Assembly (NCBI GenBank): GCA_913055135.1
Contig: CAJXJV010000077.1
Coordinates: 1-6,675, forward strand
Source of the DNA: an uncultured Desulfurobacterium sp.
GTDB lineage: Bacteria; Aquificota; Aquificia; Desulfurobacteriales; Desulfurobacteriaceae
Reading direction: 5' to 3'
Length of the DNA: 6,675 bases
The translations under genes were made by a program, and so were the position numbers. The notes under the pieces were generated by a model. It did not search any database. It was given only the letters and a program-made list of their open reading frames with translations, and was not told the origin of the DNA. The first letter of the stretch is position 1. Every line of letters starts with the position of its first letter. This document shows positions 6,317 to 6,675 of the stretch, one piece after another.

Positions 6317-6675
6317 TTGGAGGAAAAACTTGAAAAAGGAGTAATCGTTGAATCCGTAGGTTGGTCAGAACCTGTAATAGTAGAACAATATGAAGACTTA
6401 GGAGACTTAGTAAGGATTTTAGGCAGAACTCAAATATCAAAAGAATTCTTCGACGTGATTATTGAAAAATCAGAACTGTCACGTTTAAAGATAAGAAAAA
6501 TAGAAAGTAGATTCTCCGCTGATCCCAAAAAAGTTTTCCTCGCATTAGAAACTAAAAGATACAGATATATATCTCTCTATGACCCTTTGCTTGCAGTTAA
6601 TACTTCTGTAGTTGATCCTCTTCCTCACCAGATAGAAGCTGTTTATGACAAAGTACTGAAACTCCCAAGAATCAG
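6317..6675 (+). CDS. Partial SNF2/HepA-type helicase, N-terminal part (C-terminus beyond right edge)
   Basis: An open frame of 119 complete codons plus two bases runs off the right edge. An in-frame TAA at 6293-6295 limits the start, and TTG 6317 is preceded by AGGGGG at 6307-6312 with a four-base gap. ATT 6314 is a less likely option. The first ~65 residues form a small beta-rich leader ending in a charged stretch. These are followed by F74-L-A-L-E-T-K-R-Y-R and S86-L-Y-D-P-L-L-A-V-N-T-S. The segment V99-D-P-L-P-H-Q-I-E-A-V-Y110 and K115-L-P-R-I is the highly characteristic entry into the helicase domain of HepA/SNF2-like DEAD-box ATPases, just before the Walker A loop, which lies outside the window. 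Family members translocate on nucleic acid using ATP. Many are found with DNA methyltransferases in restriction-like or defence clusters, but this context cannot be seen here. It begins 32 bases after hisG on the same strand. Confidence 0.82.
   Translation, partial: MEEKLEKGVIVESVGWSEPVIVEQYEDLGDLVRILGRTQISKEFFDVIIEKSELSRLKIRKIESRFSADPKKVFLALETKRYRYISLYDPLLAVNTSVVDPLPHQIEAVYDKVLKLPRI

Overview
The window is gene-dense and looks like a chromosome segment from a thermophilic, moderately A+T-rich bacterium. The coding regions favour AGA/AGG arginine and ATA isoleucine codons, and the proteins are rich in Lys and Glu. Gene content and protein style resemble the Aquificota, possibly the Desulfurobacteriaceae (Desulfurobacterium/Thermovibrio-like). 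That placement is an impression from memory, not a search result. No tRNA, rRNA, CRISPR array or insertion sequence is visible.

Two divergent gene blocks meet at an intergenic region of about 108 bp (3411-3518). The leftward (minus-strand) block is iorA, iorB, a signal-peptide/coiled-coil/membrane protein, then a partial gene that leaves the left edge. The first three are chained by 4-nt start/stop overlaps (ATGA, then GTGA), so they are almost certainly co-transcribed and translationally coupled. iorA and iorB encode the two subunits of indolepyruvate:ferredoxin oxidoreductase. The coiled-coil protein and the Cys-containing partial protein at the left edge have no assigned function.

The rightward (plus-strand) block is prmC, murA, hisG, then a partial gene that leaves the right edge. 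Spacings are 1 nt, 11 nt and 32 nt. PrmC methylates translation release factors, MurA commits UDP-GlcNAc to peptidoglycan synthesis, and HisG is the short-form first enzyme of histidine synthesis. The right-edge gene encodes the N-terminal part of a SNF2/HepA-type helicase, a family often found in defence-related gene clusters, so a different kind of region may begin just beyond hisG.

The well-known enzymes have intact catalytic motifs. The points most worth a second look are the coiled-coil protein coupled to iorB, with its three 21-bp DNA repeats; a perfect TATAAT placed so that prmC mRNA may be leaderless; and the two edge genes, whose identity depends on sequence outside the window. I found no complete undescribed system here.
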